A stretch of 64,000 nucleotides of DNA from Lachnospiraceae bacterium. GTDB taxonomy: Bacteria > Bacillota > Clostridia > Lachnospirales > Lachnospiraceae. Positions within the stretch are counted from its first letter, which is position 1, and each line of letters begins with the position of its first letter. The translations under genes and the position numbers were made by a program. The stretch lies in the NCBI GenBank assembly GCA_910576335.1, contig CAJTIU010000002.1, forward strand, positions 62,001 to 126,000, given 5' to 3'. Below, one piece after another: positions 27,697 through 36,359 of the stretch. Under the pieces are notes generated by a model. That model saw nothing but the letters and a program-made list of their open reading frames with translations. It was not told where the DNA came from and ran no database searches.

Positions 27697-29445
27697 GTGG
27701 ATATTTTTCATGTACTTACAATGATTGGCGGATTATCCCTTTTTCTGTTTGGAATGAATGTTATGGGGCAGGCACTGGAAAGGAGGGCGGGGAACCGTCT
27801 GAAGACGACGCTGGAAAGGATGACCTCCAGCCGCCTGATGGGATTTCTGACCGGATGCGGCGTGACAGCGGTGATTCAGAGCTCATCTGCCACAACGGTC
27901 ATGGTGGTGGGGTTTGTGAATTCGGGTCTAATGACTCTGAAGCAGGCAATCCATGTAATCATGGGGGCGAATGTCGGGACAACCGTGACGAGCTGGATCC
28001 TGTCCTTAAGCGGCCTTGACAGCAGTAATGTATGGATCCGGCTGTTAAAGCCAGCTTCTTTCACGCCGGTGCTGGCGTTTATCGGAATTATTTTTTTTAT
28101 GTTCTGCAGTTCTTCGAAAAGGAAAGACACGGGAATGATCCTGCTGGGATTTTCTACTTTGATGTTCGGCATGGAGACCATGTCCTCGGCGGTTTCGGGA
28201 CTGGCGGATGTGCCGGAGTTCCGGGAACTGTTCCTTTTATTTAAAAATCCGCTTTTAGGTGTTCTTGCCGGAGCGTTTCTGACAGCAGTGATTCAGTCCA
28301 GTTCGGCTTCTGTGGGCATTTTGCAGGTTCTTGCCGCTACCGGACAGGTGTCCTGCGGGGCTTCGATTCCTATTATTATGGGGCAGAATATCGGGACCTG
28401 TGTGACAGCACTTCTCTCTTCGACCGGAGCGAGCAAGAATGCAAAAAGAGCTGCATTCGTTCATCTGAGCTTTAATGTGGCAGGGTCGCTGGTTCTGCTG
28501 TCTGCGTATATGGTTTTACGGGCCGTATTCCATCCGGATTTTCTGAATGCTTCTGTAAGTCGGTTTGATATTGCAGTTATCCATACGATTTTCAATGTGG
28601 CATGCGTGGTGATTCTGATGCCTCTGGCTCCCTTGCTGGAAAAACTTGCAATGACAGTGATCCATGACGCGGATGAGCCAGAGCAAAAGGTGAAACTGGA
28701 TGAGCGTCTCTTTGCCGCCCCGGCTCTTGCACTGGAACAATGCCGGAATGTGGCGGTTGAGATGGCGCAGGCGGCGGTATGCTGCCTGGCAGACAGTATC
28801 CGTTCCTTTTCTGATTATACTCCGAAGCTTGCTGAGAGAATCCGGAGAGGGGAAGCCAGAACTGACCGTTATGAGGATATTCTTGGTACCTATCTGATCA
28901 GACTGAGCTCCCAGACGCTGAGTGAGGCAGACAGCGAAGAAGTCACAGTACTTCTAAAGATTATAGGAGACTACGAGCGCATTGCAGACCATGCCCTCAA
29001 TATACTGGAATCCTCAGAAGAGCTGCGCGAGAAGAGTTTTACACTGACAGAGGATGCCCTGAAGGAATTTCATGTGCTTGCATCCGCAGTAGAGGAGGCG
29101 CTGTCACTGTCACTGGACGCATTTGAGAGACGCGATGTGGATGCAGCTTATGGGATTGAGCCCCTGGAGCAGGTGATTGATCATCTGAAGGAAGAGATGC
29201 GTACACGCCATATTTACCGGATGAGGAAAGGAAGCTGCAGCATTGAAGCCGGGTTTGTATGGTCTGATCTTTTAACAAATCTGGAGCGTACCTCTGATCA
29301 TTGTTCCAATATTGCAGGCTGCATTATTGACACAGCCCACCATACCCTGAATATCCACAAGACCCTGAAAAGGTATAAGGATGACAGTACGGCGTTCGAT
29401 GACAGATTCCATATGTATGAAGAAAAATATATGATACAAAGTTAA
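27697..29445 (+). CDS. Na+/phosphate cotransporter family protein with PhoU-like tail
   Basis: 582 residues from a GTG behind AACGGAGG. The membrane part (1 to about 320) has the duplicated NptA/YjbB signature: VIQSSSATTV near residue 64 and VIQSSSASVG near 200, with about eight hydrophobic helices. Residues about 340-560 form a PhoU-like helical domain (ERIADHALNILE and ERTSDHCSNIAG). The family moves phosphate with sodium, and some members export it; the PhoU part probably regulates flux. It follows a PhoB/PhoR-like pair and has Pho-box-like repeats in its leader. Confidence 0.9.
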   Translation: MDIFHVLTMIGGLSLFLFGMNVMGQALERRAGNRLKTTLERMTSSRLMGFLTGCGVTAVIQSSSATTVMVVGFVNSGLMTLKQAIHVIMGANVGTTVTSWILSLSGLDSSNVWIRLLKPASFTPVLAFIGIIFFMFCSSSKRKDTGMILLGFSTLMFGMETMSSAVSGLADVPEFRELFLLFKNPLLGVLAGAFLTAVIQSSSASVGILQVLAATGQVSCGASIPIIMGQNIGTCVTALLSSTGASKNAKRAAFVHLSFNVAGSLVLLSAYMVLRAVFHPDFLNASVSRFDIAVIHTIFNVACVVILMPLAPLLEKLAMTVIHDADEPEQKVKLDERLFAAPALALEQCRNVAVEMAQAAVCCLADSIRSFSDYTPKLAERIRRGEARTDRYEDILGTYLIRLSSQTLSEADSEEVTVLLKIIGDYERIADHALNILESSEELREKSFTLTEDALKEFHVLASAVEEALSLSLDAFERRDVDAAYGIEPLEQVIDHLKEEMRTRHIYRMRKGSCSIEAGFVWSDLLTNLERTSDHCSNIAGCIIDTAHHTLNIHKTLKRYKDDSTAFDDRFHMYEEKYMIQS

Positions 29446-29464
29446 ACGAAAAAGGCATTGTTTT

Positions 29465-29526
29465 GGCTCCTGGAATCAGTTATACTGTTTCATATAAGAA
29501 ACTGTATGCTGATTTCGGGAGCTTTT
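29465..29526 (+). terminator. Long imperfect hairpin terminator after the Pi cotransporter
   Basis: GCTCC/GGAGC, GGAATCAG/CTGATTTC and a GTTTC/GAAAC tip form a 27-bp imperfect stem, followed by TTTTCC. Confidence 0.75.
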
Positions 29527-29554
29527 CCTTTGAAAACGAAGGCATCAGACAGCG

Positions 29555-29594
29555 GTTATACTGCGCGCCAGATAAATCTGCCGTACAGCATAAC
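29555..29594. repeat. Dispersed palindromic repeat family A, copy 3
   Basis: Best preserved copy with outer GTTATACTG/CAGCATAAC arms and the core palindrome CAGATAAATCTG. It shares GTTATACTGCGCG with the copy at 20363. Another GC-rich hairpin (CAGCCG/CGGCTG, 29605-29638) follows, ending in GCGGCTTTT. Confidence 0.78.
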
Positions 29595-29684
29595 ATGATG
29601 CGTACAGCCGCATAAGGAAGCATGCCGCTTTTCGGCTGCGGCTTTTGCGATACTCCCGCATTTAGAAAATAGTAGGAGGGAAAC

Positions 29685-30767
29685 ATGGATTTTGTACAAT
29701 ATAAGTGCCCTTGCTGCGGGGCAGCGCTTCAGTTTTCTCCAGAGACACAGAAGCTGTCCTGCGAAAGCTGCGGCAACCAGTATGAACTGGAAACACTCCG
29801 GCAGTATGAGCAGGACAAAGAGCCTGGGAAAGAGCAGGATCTAAGTTGGGAATATCAGGGTGAAACCAGGGGCGCCAGGAAAACGGAGGATGGACTTTAC
29901 ATCTGTCCGTCCTGTGGAGCCAGGATTGAGGCGGATGAAAATACGGTAAGTACAACTTGCCCTTATTGTGACAATGTAGTAGTGATTAGGGAGACTGCAT
30001 CCGGAAAGTATGAACCCGAGGCTATCATCCCCTTCCAGATTGAGGGAGACAGGGCAAGACAGATGTTAGAGAACTTCTGCCAGGGCAGACGCCTGCTGCC
30101 AAAGAATTTCCGCAATAAAAGCTATCTGAAGAATCTGAAGGGCTATTATGTGCCCTACTGGCTGTTTGACTGCAGGGCACATGCAGATATGAGCTTTCAT
30201 GCAACCAGGGTAAGGATGTGGAGCGACGGTGATTATGAGTATACCGACACCTCCTATTATATGGTAAACCGGGCCGGAACAATGGAATTTTACCATGTGC
30301 CTGTAGACGGGAGCGCCGAGATGGACGATGATACGACAGAATCCATCGAGCCCTTTGATTACAGTGCCCTGACAGATTTTAAACAGGCGTATCTTGCGGG
30401 ATATGAGACGGACAGGTATGATGTGGATGCAGGGACGGCACAAAGGCGGGCGAAGGAGCGTCTCTATAAGAGTGCAGAGCATGTGCTCCTTGGCACTGTA
30501 CAGGGATATGATACGGTAACGGTCAGCCGCAGGAATCTTTCTTCTGATCATGGAAAAGTACACTATACCCTGCTTCCGGTATGGATGTTTGAGACCGTTT
30601 ACAATAAAAAGAGATATCAGTTTGCGATTAATGGACAGACCGGCAAGATGGTGGGAGAGCTTCCGGTAGACAAAGGAGCTTTCTGGCGTTATCTTTGTGG
30701 ATTTACAGCAATCGGAACTATTTTGTGTTCTGTTGCCGGTATTCTGTTATTTGGGGGTGTGTTGTGA
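29685..30767 (+). CDS. Zinc-ribbon membrane protein, YdjG-like
   Basis: 360 residues. Two zinc ribbons open the protein (CPCC 8-11 with CESC, and CPSC with CPYC at about 70-90), followed by a 200-residue soluble domain (GYYVPYWLFDCRAHADM) and a single C-terminal helix (about 335-358) that would tail-anchor it. The arrangement zinc ribbon + TM protein, TPM protein, SPFH protein is that of B. subtilis ydjG-ydjH-ydjI, a membrane stress module that recruits PspA. No pspA is seen here. The TPM gene starts within its stop codon. Confidence 0.75.
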   Translation: MDFVQYKCPCCGAALQFSPETQKLSCESCGNQYELETLRQYEQDKEPGKEQDLSWEYQGETRGARKTEDGLYICPSCGARIEADENTVSTTCPYCDNVVVIRETASGKYEPEAIIPFQIEGDRARQMLENFCQGRRLLPKNFRNKSYLKNLKGYYVPYWLFDCRAHADMSFHATRVRMWSDGDYEYTDTSYYMVNRAGTMEFYHVPVDGSAEMDDDTTESIEPFDYSALTDFKQAYLAGYETDRYDVDAGTAQRRAKERLYKSAEHVLLGTVQGYDTVTVSRRNLSSDHGKVHYTLLPVWMFETVYNKKRYQFAINGQTGKMVGELPVDKGAFWRYLCGFTAIGTILCSVAGILLFGGVL

Positions 30768-31609
30768 TGGGCAGAATAAAGAAGGCAAAAAAAACCAGAC
30801 AGATGTTTCTTTTCCTTGCCTCCCTTCTGGCCGGAGTCATTCTGCATCAGGGAGTATGCGGTTTTTCTGTGCAGGCTTCTTCTGAGAGCCTGATGTTTTC
30901 CGGGATGGTACAGGATGACGCCGGACTTCTGACAACGGGTGAAGAGGAGGCTCTGGAGCAGGAGTGTCTGGACCTCTCGGACAGGTACAATACCGGAGTA
31001 TACATAGTGACAACAAGAGAGTTCGGCGGCTTTGATATTAAGGACTGGCAGAGAGAGCTGTTTGAGAACAACCGTCTTGGAGAGAATTTTGGCGGAAGCG
31101 GCATTATGCTTGCCATCAGTATGTCAGAGCGGGACTGGGGTCTGGTAGGCTTCGGAGCTGCACAGGAAGCATTTACGACATATGGAAGAGAACGGATCGG
31201 AGAGCTGATCCTTGATGACCTGTCTGACGAAGAGTTTTATGAGGCATTTTCAAAATATGTATCTCTTGCAGACGATTATCTCACGGCAGCAGAAGAGGGA
31301 AAGCCTTATACCGAGAAACACCGGTATGGGGAGGGATACCGGATTCCCCTCGTGATCGGAGTATCCTTTTTGCTTTCCTTATGCATCTCCCTGGTTATTG
31401 TTATGTCGTGGAAAAAGAGTATGAATACCAGGGTACGCCAGGGAGGGGCAATGGAATACCTGAAGGAAGGAAGCTTCCGTCTCCAGAACCGGTCAGATCA
31501 GTTCCTGTATCATACAGTTACCAAACGGAAGATCTCTAATGACAGCTCTTCCGGAGGCAGCAGCGGCGGGATGCATTCAGACAGCTCCGGTACAAGCGGA
31601 AAATTTTAG
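30767..31609 (+). CDS. TPM domain protein (YgcG/YdjH-like)
   Basis: 280 residues from the ATG overlapping the previous stop (TGATG). Signal peptide about 1-40 (LFLFLASLLAGVIL core). The TPM domain, about 45-185, begins MVQDDAGLLTTGEEEALEQ and contains VYIVTTREFGG and GSGIMLAISMSERDWGL. A transmembrane helix follows at about 200-222, then a cytoplasmic tail and a Ser/Gly-rich end (SSGGSSGGMHS). TPM proteins sit at the membrane and have been linked to envelope stress and photosystem repair. Middle gene of the ydjGHI-like set. Confidence 0.83.
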   Translation: MGRIKKAKKTRQMFLFLASLLAGVILHQGVCGFSVQASSESLMFSGMVQDDAGLLTTGEEEALEQECLDLSDRYNTGVYIVTTREFGGFDIKDWQRELFENNRLGENFGGSGIMLAISMSERDWGLVGFGAAQEAFTTYGRERIGELILDDLSDEEFYEAFSKYVSLADDYLTAAEEGKPYTEKHRYGEGYRIPLVIGVSFLLSLCISLVIVMSWKKSMNTRVRQGGAMEYLKEGSFRLQNRSDQFLYHTVTKRKISNDSSSGGSSGGMHSDSSGTSGKF

Positions 31610-31698
31610 ATGGCATTGGGATACACTTTTGTGCAGACCTGCGGACAGTTACAGCAGATTCTAGATGAAATAAATAAAAAAGATGGAGGAAAATCAGA

Positions 31699-33036
31699 AT
31701 GGGATTAATCAAAGCAGCATTCGGTGCAATGAGCGGTGCAATGGCAGATCAGTGGAAGGAATACTTTTACTGTGATGCGCTGGAGGCGGATATACTGGCA
31801 ACCAGAGGTGAGAAGCATACCTCCGGGCGTTCTGCCAACCGGAGAGGAGAGGACAATGTGATTACGGACGGATCACATATTGCCGTGGCTGACGGCCAGT
31901 GTATGATCATCGTGGAGGGCGGCAGGGTAATTGATGCATGTGCAGAGCCGGGGGCGTATACTTATGACAGCAAAACCAGTCCGTCTATATTCGGTGGTTC
32001 CTTTTTGGACGGACTTAGGGGAATTGCAAGAGATGCATGGGAGCGTTTCCAATTCGGAGGGGGAGCTGGAAGGGATCAGCGCATTTACTATGTGAACATT
32101 AAGGAAATCCCGGGAAATAAGTACGGTACCCCGAATCCGGTTCCATTTCGGATTGTGGACAGGAATATCGGTCTGGACGTTGACATTTCCATTCGCTGCA
32201 ATGGCGAGTATTCCTACCGGATTGTCAATCCTATGGCGTTTTATGCCAATGTCTGCGGAAATGTCAGCAATGTATATACAAGGGATCAGATTGACTCTAT
32301 GCTGAAATCCGAGCTTCTGACCGCACTCCAGCCGGCATTTGCAAAGCTCTCTGAGCAGGGGATCCGCTACAGTGCCCTTCCGGGACACACCATGGAGATC
32401 TCTGACGCGCTGAATGAGGTCCTTTCAAAAAAGTGGACCGAACTTCGGGGGATTCTTGTATATTCCTTTGGAATGAACAGCGTATCAGCCTCAAAGGAGG
32501 ACGAGGATATGATCAAACAGCTCCAGAAGTCCGCAGTAATGCGTGACCCGAATATGGCTGCTGCCACACTGGTGGGAGCCCAGGCCGATGCAATGCGCCA
32601 GGCGGCAGGCAACCAGCACGGAGCCATGAGCGGATTCATGGGCATGGGAATGGCCCAGCAGGCAGGCGGAGTCAGTATCCAGAATCTCTACGCAATGGGG
32701 CAGAATACCCAGAAGCAGGGCATGCAAGGGCAGGATGCCCGGGCGGTGGGCTCTGAAAAACCTGCAGGATGGACCTGTACCTGCGGCGCGGCAGGAAATA
32801 CCGGGAAGTTCTGCGCCCAGTGCGGTGCACGAAGACCTGCGGATCCAGAGGGCTGGGTCTGCTCCTGTGGAACTGTAAACAAAGGAAAATTCTGTACGGA
32901 ATGCGGAAAGGCAAAGCCAAAAGGTGCATTACAGTACAGATGTGATAAATGCGGATGGACGCCGGAGGATCCGGCGAATCCTCCGAAATTCTGCCCGGAG
33001 TGCGGAGATCCGTTTGATGACAGGGATATGCAATAA
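31699..33036 (+). CDS. SPFH domain protein with C-terminal zinc ribbons, YdjI-like
   Basis: 445 residues. The N-terminal 310 residues match the YdjI-type SPFH/virion-core family: MGLIKAAFGAMSGAMADQW, QCMIIVEGGRVIDACAEPGAY, FRIVDRNIGLDVDISIRCNG. A Gly/Met/Gln-rich linker (about 300-345) leads to three zinc ribbons (CTCG/CAQCG, CSCG/CTECG, CDKCG/CPECG). SPFH proteins scaffold membrane microdomains; the YdjI group lacks the N-terminal hydrophobic hairpin and is recruited by partners, here presumably the two upstream genes. More ribbons than the B. subtilis protein would be a local elaboration. Confidence 0.85.
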   Translation: MGLIKAAFGAMSGAMADQWKEYFYCDALEADILATRGEKHTSGRSANRRGEDNVITDGSHIAVADGQCMIIVEGGRVIDACAEPGAYTYDSKTSPSIFGGSFLDGLRGIARDAWERFQFGGGAGRDQRIYYVNIKEIPGNKYGTPNPVPFRIVDRNIGLDVDISIRCNGEYSYRIVNPMAFYANVCGNVSNVYTRDQIDSMLKSELLTALQPAFAKLSEQGIRYSALPGHTMEISDALNEVLSKKWTELRGILVYSFGMNSVSASKEDEDMIKQLQKSAVMRDPNMAAATLVGAQADAMRQAAGNQHGAMSGFMGMGMAQQAGGVSIQNLYAMGQNTQKQGMQGQDARAVGSEKPAGWTCTCGAAGNTGKFCAQCGARRPADPEGWVCSCGTVNKGKFCTECGKAKPKGALQYRCDKCGWTPEDPANPPKFCPECGDPFDDRDMQ

Positions 33037-33039
33037 AAA

Positions 33040-34431
33040 ATGAAAGAGGAAAAGATAAAGCGAAAAAAGACAGAATATAAAACGACAGCTGCAGAGCGTA
33101 TCAGCTATTCCCTGTATTTTATAGGACAGAATCTGATCTATGCACTAATTTATATGTATATCAATGTCTATTTTACAGATGTGGGGATACCAGCGTTTGC
33201 AGTTGCCGGCATCGCACTGACTGTAAAGGTGTGGGATGCAGTAAATGACCCCTTTTTCGGCGGTCTTGTTGATAAGGTTCATTTTAAGAAGGGAAAGTTT
33301 GTCCCATGGATTAAGATTTCAATTCCGATTGTCCTGGCAGCAACCATGCTGTTGTTTGCGATTCCTGAAAATATGGGAAGAGCAGCAAAGACTGCCTGGG
33401 CGGTGGCAGCCTATCTGCTCTGGTCTGTGGGCTATACTATGAATGATGTTCCGATCTTCGGACTGGTCATGACTATGACGGACAATCAGAATGAGAGGAC
33501 TTCTCTGAATGTAATCGGCCGGGTATCGGCCACGCTGGCGTCCACAATCGTCATGGTCATTATCCCCTCCTTCCGTGAATCTATCGGCGGATGGACAGCA
33601 ACAGTTTTTATCCTGGCTGCAGCAGCTGCTGTTACCATGATCCCAATCTGTCTTACCGCAAAGGAACGAATGACGCCGGCAAAGGAGGAGCAGGAAGTAA
33701 GTCTGGGGGAAGTGCTTCAATATCTGATGCATAACCGTTTTCTGTTCATCTATTATACAGCGCTGCTGATCAGCGGCTCGCTGAATATCGCCTCTCCCTG
33801 GAGGCTTTATATTGCAAGATTCTGCCTGCAGGATGAATCCATTATGTCCATTACAGGAATCATGGGGGTTATCCCCACTGTTGCTGCCGGACTGTTCATT
33901 CCTGCGCTCAGCCGCCGGATTGATAAATTCAGGCTGTACTATACGACAGCATCTGCCGCCCTTATTCTGAATATGATCCGGTGGGCGGCAGGATTTGAAA
34001 ATCTGACCGTTTATCTGATCCTGACCTTTGCTGCGTCAGTGCCTTCCGGTTTTACAAGTGTGCTGATGTTCATGTTTACTCCGGATTGTGCTGAATATGG
34101 ATGCTATATGACTGGGAAAAGCTGCCCCGGAATCACCTTTGCCGCGCAGACATTTTTTGCAAAGCTTCAGTCAGCGCTCATGACCGCACTGGGAGCCTTT
34201 ATTTTGGGAATGACTGGATTTATCGAAGGAGAGGATGCGGTACAGGCAGAGGGCTTTGCAGATGTACTCTGGAATACAGGCTGTATTGTCCCCGCGGCGG
34301 GAGCGGCAGCCTCGCTGGTGATTCTGCGTTTTTATAAACTGAACGACCATGATGTGCAGCTCATGGCAAGGTGCAATTATGGCGAGCTTACAAGAGAAGA
34401 GGCAGAAAGCAGGATGATTTACAGATATTGA
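33040..34431 (+). CDS. Glycoside-pentoside-hexuronide (GPH):cation symporter
   Basis: 463 residues with about twelve hydrophobic helices. The melibiose-carrier (MelB/GPH) family is indicated by YFIGQNLIYALIYMYINVYFTDVG in helices 1-2 and VWDAVNDPFFGGLVDKV, which carries the cation-site aspartates of helix 2; TDNQNERTSLN is the usual cytoplasmic loop. It takes up a sugar or glycoside with Na+ or H+. It begins 3 bases after the SPFH gene, but no glycosidase is adjacent, so the substrate is open. Confidence 0.88.
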   Translation: MKEEKIKRKKTEYKTTAAERISYSLYFIGQNLIYALIYMYINVYFTDVGIPAFAVAGIALTVKVWDAVNDPFFGGLVDKVHFKKGKFVPWIKISIPIVLAATMLLFAIPENMGRAAKTAWAVAAYLLWSVGYTMNDVPIFGLVMTMTDNQNERTSLNVIGRVSATLASTIVMVIIPSFRESIGGWTATVFILAAAAAVTMIPICLTAKERMTPAKEEQEVSLGEVLQYLMHNRFLFIYYTALLISGSLNIASPWRLYIARFCLQDESIMSITGIMGVIPTVAAGLFIPALSRRIDKFRLYYTTASAALILNMIRWAAGFENLTVYLILTFAASVPSGFTSVLMFMFTPDCAEYGCYMTGKSCPGITFAAQTFFAKLQSALMTALGAFILGMTGFIEGEDAVQAEGFADVLWNTGCIVPAAGAAASLVILRFYKLNDHDVQLMARCNYGELTREEAESRMIYRY

Positions 34432-34519
34432 CGGAACCGTTTTTTTGGTAAGACATTATGATTTACACAAAAGCATCCGATAATCATTTAAAGGACAAAA
34501 GGGCAGGTGAAGACAGGAT

Positions 34520-35509
34520 ATGAAAATATACGGAAATGATTCATTTTTTACAGAAAAGACTAATATTCGAAATGCGGTACAGATGAAAGCAGTACAGGAT
34601 AATAGAAAGATTACAGAATTTGCCGACCAGTTTATAGAGGAGCATCGCGCTGATGTAAAGGACCGGATCACCGTGTCCCAGGAAGGCGTGGATTATATCA
34701 GGGAGCAGCTTTCGGAGATGGAGAACAGAACAGACTCTGATACAGGGACAGAAAAAAGTCTGACTCAGATTACCCACGGAGTGCTTACGCCGTCGGATCA
34801 GTTATATGCTGATTATATCAGGCTGAATATTGATACAGTGGATGAGAACGGGGTGAGCCAGAATCTCTGTCTTGATTTAAACGCCCAGTTTCTGCATGAG
34901 ATGGAGGGTAAGGACAGCCGGGACTGGAATCAGTATATGGAAGCGCTTGCAAAAGCGTATACCTCTGTACGGCAGCACATTACAAGAGGGTACGAGGAAG
35001 GCACCAGGGAGGTCTGGATACAGGATGACCGTGCCGGGGAGGATTTTGATGGGACCACGCTTGAGATAGACGGGCAGACGGTGCATTACCGCAGGCTTAC
35101 AAAGGAAGAAGAGATCCGTTATCTAGACAAATCTCTTGACCAGTTTACACAGGATGTGGCAAAGTGGTACGTAAAAGAGGAAGCAGCGGTCAAAAGAGAG
35201 GAAGCAGAAAAAGAGGCGTACGAAGCTTATAAAGAGGAGAATAAAGGGTGGATCGCTTTTGAGAGGCTTGTAAACCGCCTTGTGGACGAAGCAAGGAACC
35301 TTTTTGACAAAGTCCGTGAGGAGATCGCGAAGCTGGAGGCAATGAACAAGAATGAGATAGACTTTGAAGGGAGAATGGAGGCAGAGGCTTATAACTACAG
35401 GGCAGAGACTGTGGAAAGAGGCCGGAAGCAGTCACAGCTGGAAAATTACAGGAAGATCAGCCAGATGACGTCAGATGTGGCGGCACTCTGGGGAAATATC
35501 CGGGCTTAA
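34520..35509 (+). CDS. Hypothetical coiled-coil protein
   Basis: 329 residues, highly charged, no signal peptide or membrane helix. The first 30 residues (NDSFFTEKTNIRNAVQMKAVQDN) resemble secreted-substrate-like N-termini, but this is weak. Heptad-like Glu/Lys-rich stretches cover about 200-300 (VKREEAEKEAYEAYKEENK and VREEIAKLEAMNKNEI). Start follows GCAGGTGAAGACAGG. No family is recognised, and neighbours (symporter, DUF5714 protein) give no functional hint. Confidence 0.62.
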   Translation: MKIYGNDSFFTEKTNIRNAVQMKAVQDNRKITEFADQFIEEHRADVKDRITVSQEGVDYIREQLSEMENRTDSDTGTEKSLTQITHGVLTPSDQLYADYIRLNIDTVDENGVSQNLCLDLNAQFLHEMEGKDSRDWNQYMEALAKAYTSVRQHITRGYEEGTREVWIQDDRAGEDFDGTTLEIDGQTVHYRRLTKEEEIRYLDKSLDQFTQDVAKWYVKEEAAVKREEAEKEAYEAYKEENKGWIAFERLVNRLVDEARNLFDKVREEIAKLEAMNKNEIDFEGRMEAEAYNYRAETVERGRKQSQLENYRKISQMTSDVAALWGNIRA

Positions 35510-35624
35510 AGTAAGTGCAGAGGATTGTACAGTCCTTAAAAAGCTGCAAAGTTATGGAATCTGGACGGATAGTGAAATGAGAGTATGTGTGGACAATACA
35601 GAATAAAGGAAGAAGTGTGCATTT

Positions 35625-36359
35625 ATGAAGGAAGAATGTTTGATATGTAAAGCTCCGCTTGAATATCTGAAAGCGAATGAGGTTATGGAGTGTGCCATAT
35701 GTCATAAAAAGGAAAACAGCAAAACCAGATGTGTAAAAGGGCATTATGTGTGTAATGAGTGCCATACTGCAGGCATGGATGTCATTACCAGGATCTGCCT
35801 GCAAGAGGATTCAAAGAATCCGGTCCGGATCTTAGAGAAGATGATGGAACAGCCATTCTGCCATATGCATGGGCCAGAACATCATGTAATGGTTGGTTCG
35901 GCTTTGCTGACAGCATATAAAAATGCCGGCGGGAATATTGAACTGCAGCCATCGCTGGCTGAAATGATGGACAGGGGAAAAAGTGTACCCGGAGGAACAT
36001 GTGGCTTTTGGGGCGCCTGTGGAGCCGGCATCAGCGCAGGTATGTTTGTGTCGATTATTACGAAATCTACCCCACTGGCTATAGAACCTTTCAGGCTTTC
36101 CCATTTGATGACTTCAAAGGCTTTGGGAGAGATCGGGGCAGTTGGAGGCCCCCGCTGCTGTAAAAGGGATTCGTACTTGTCTATTCTTTCGGCTATTGAT
36201 TTTGTAAAGGAATATTTTTGCGTTGAGATGGAAAAGCCGGTGATTGTGTGCAGCCATTCTGCGCAAAATAATCAATGCATTGGAAAACGCTGTCCGTTTG
36301 CAAGGGTAAACCATAAGGGAGAAGAAGTCTATGAGCTTTCTGGAGATCTTCGGATATGA
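35625..36359 (+). CDS. DUF5714 family cysteine-rich protein
   Basis: 244 residues. The N-terminal metal-ribbon-like part carries CLICKAPL, CAICHKK, CVKGHYVCNEC, then a central GGTCGFWGACGAGISAGMF and late VGGPRCCKRDSYLS, CSHSAQNNQC and KRCPF. At least a dozen cysteines suggest Zn or Fe-S binding. I match it to the DUF5714 group of anaerobes, whose function is unknown; similar proteins occur next to radical SAM or methyltransferase genes. The following sensor kinase gene starts 29 bases before this one stops. Confidence 0.75.
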   Translation: MKEECLICKAPLEYLKANEVMECAICHKKENSKTRCVKGHYVCNECHTAGMDVITRICLQEDSKNPVRILEKMMEQPFCHMHGPEHHVMVGSALLTAYKNAGGNIELQPSLAEMMDRGKSVPGGTCGFWGACGAGISAGMFVSIITKSTPLAIEPFRLSHLMTSKALGEIGAVGGPRCCKRDSYLSILSAIDFVKEYFCVEMEKPVIVCSHSAQNNQCIGKRCPFARVNHKGEEVYELSGDLRI

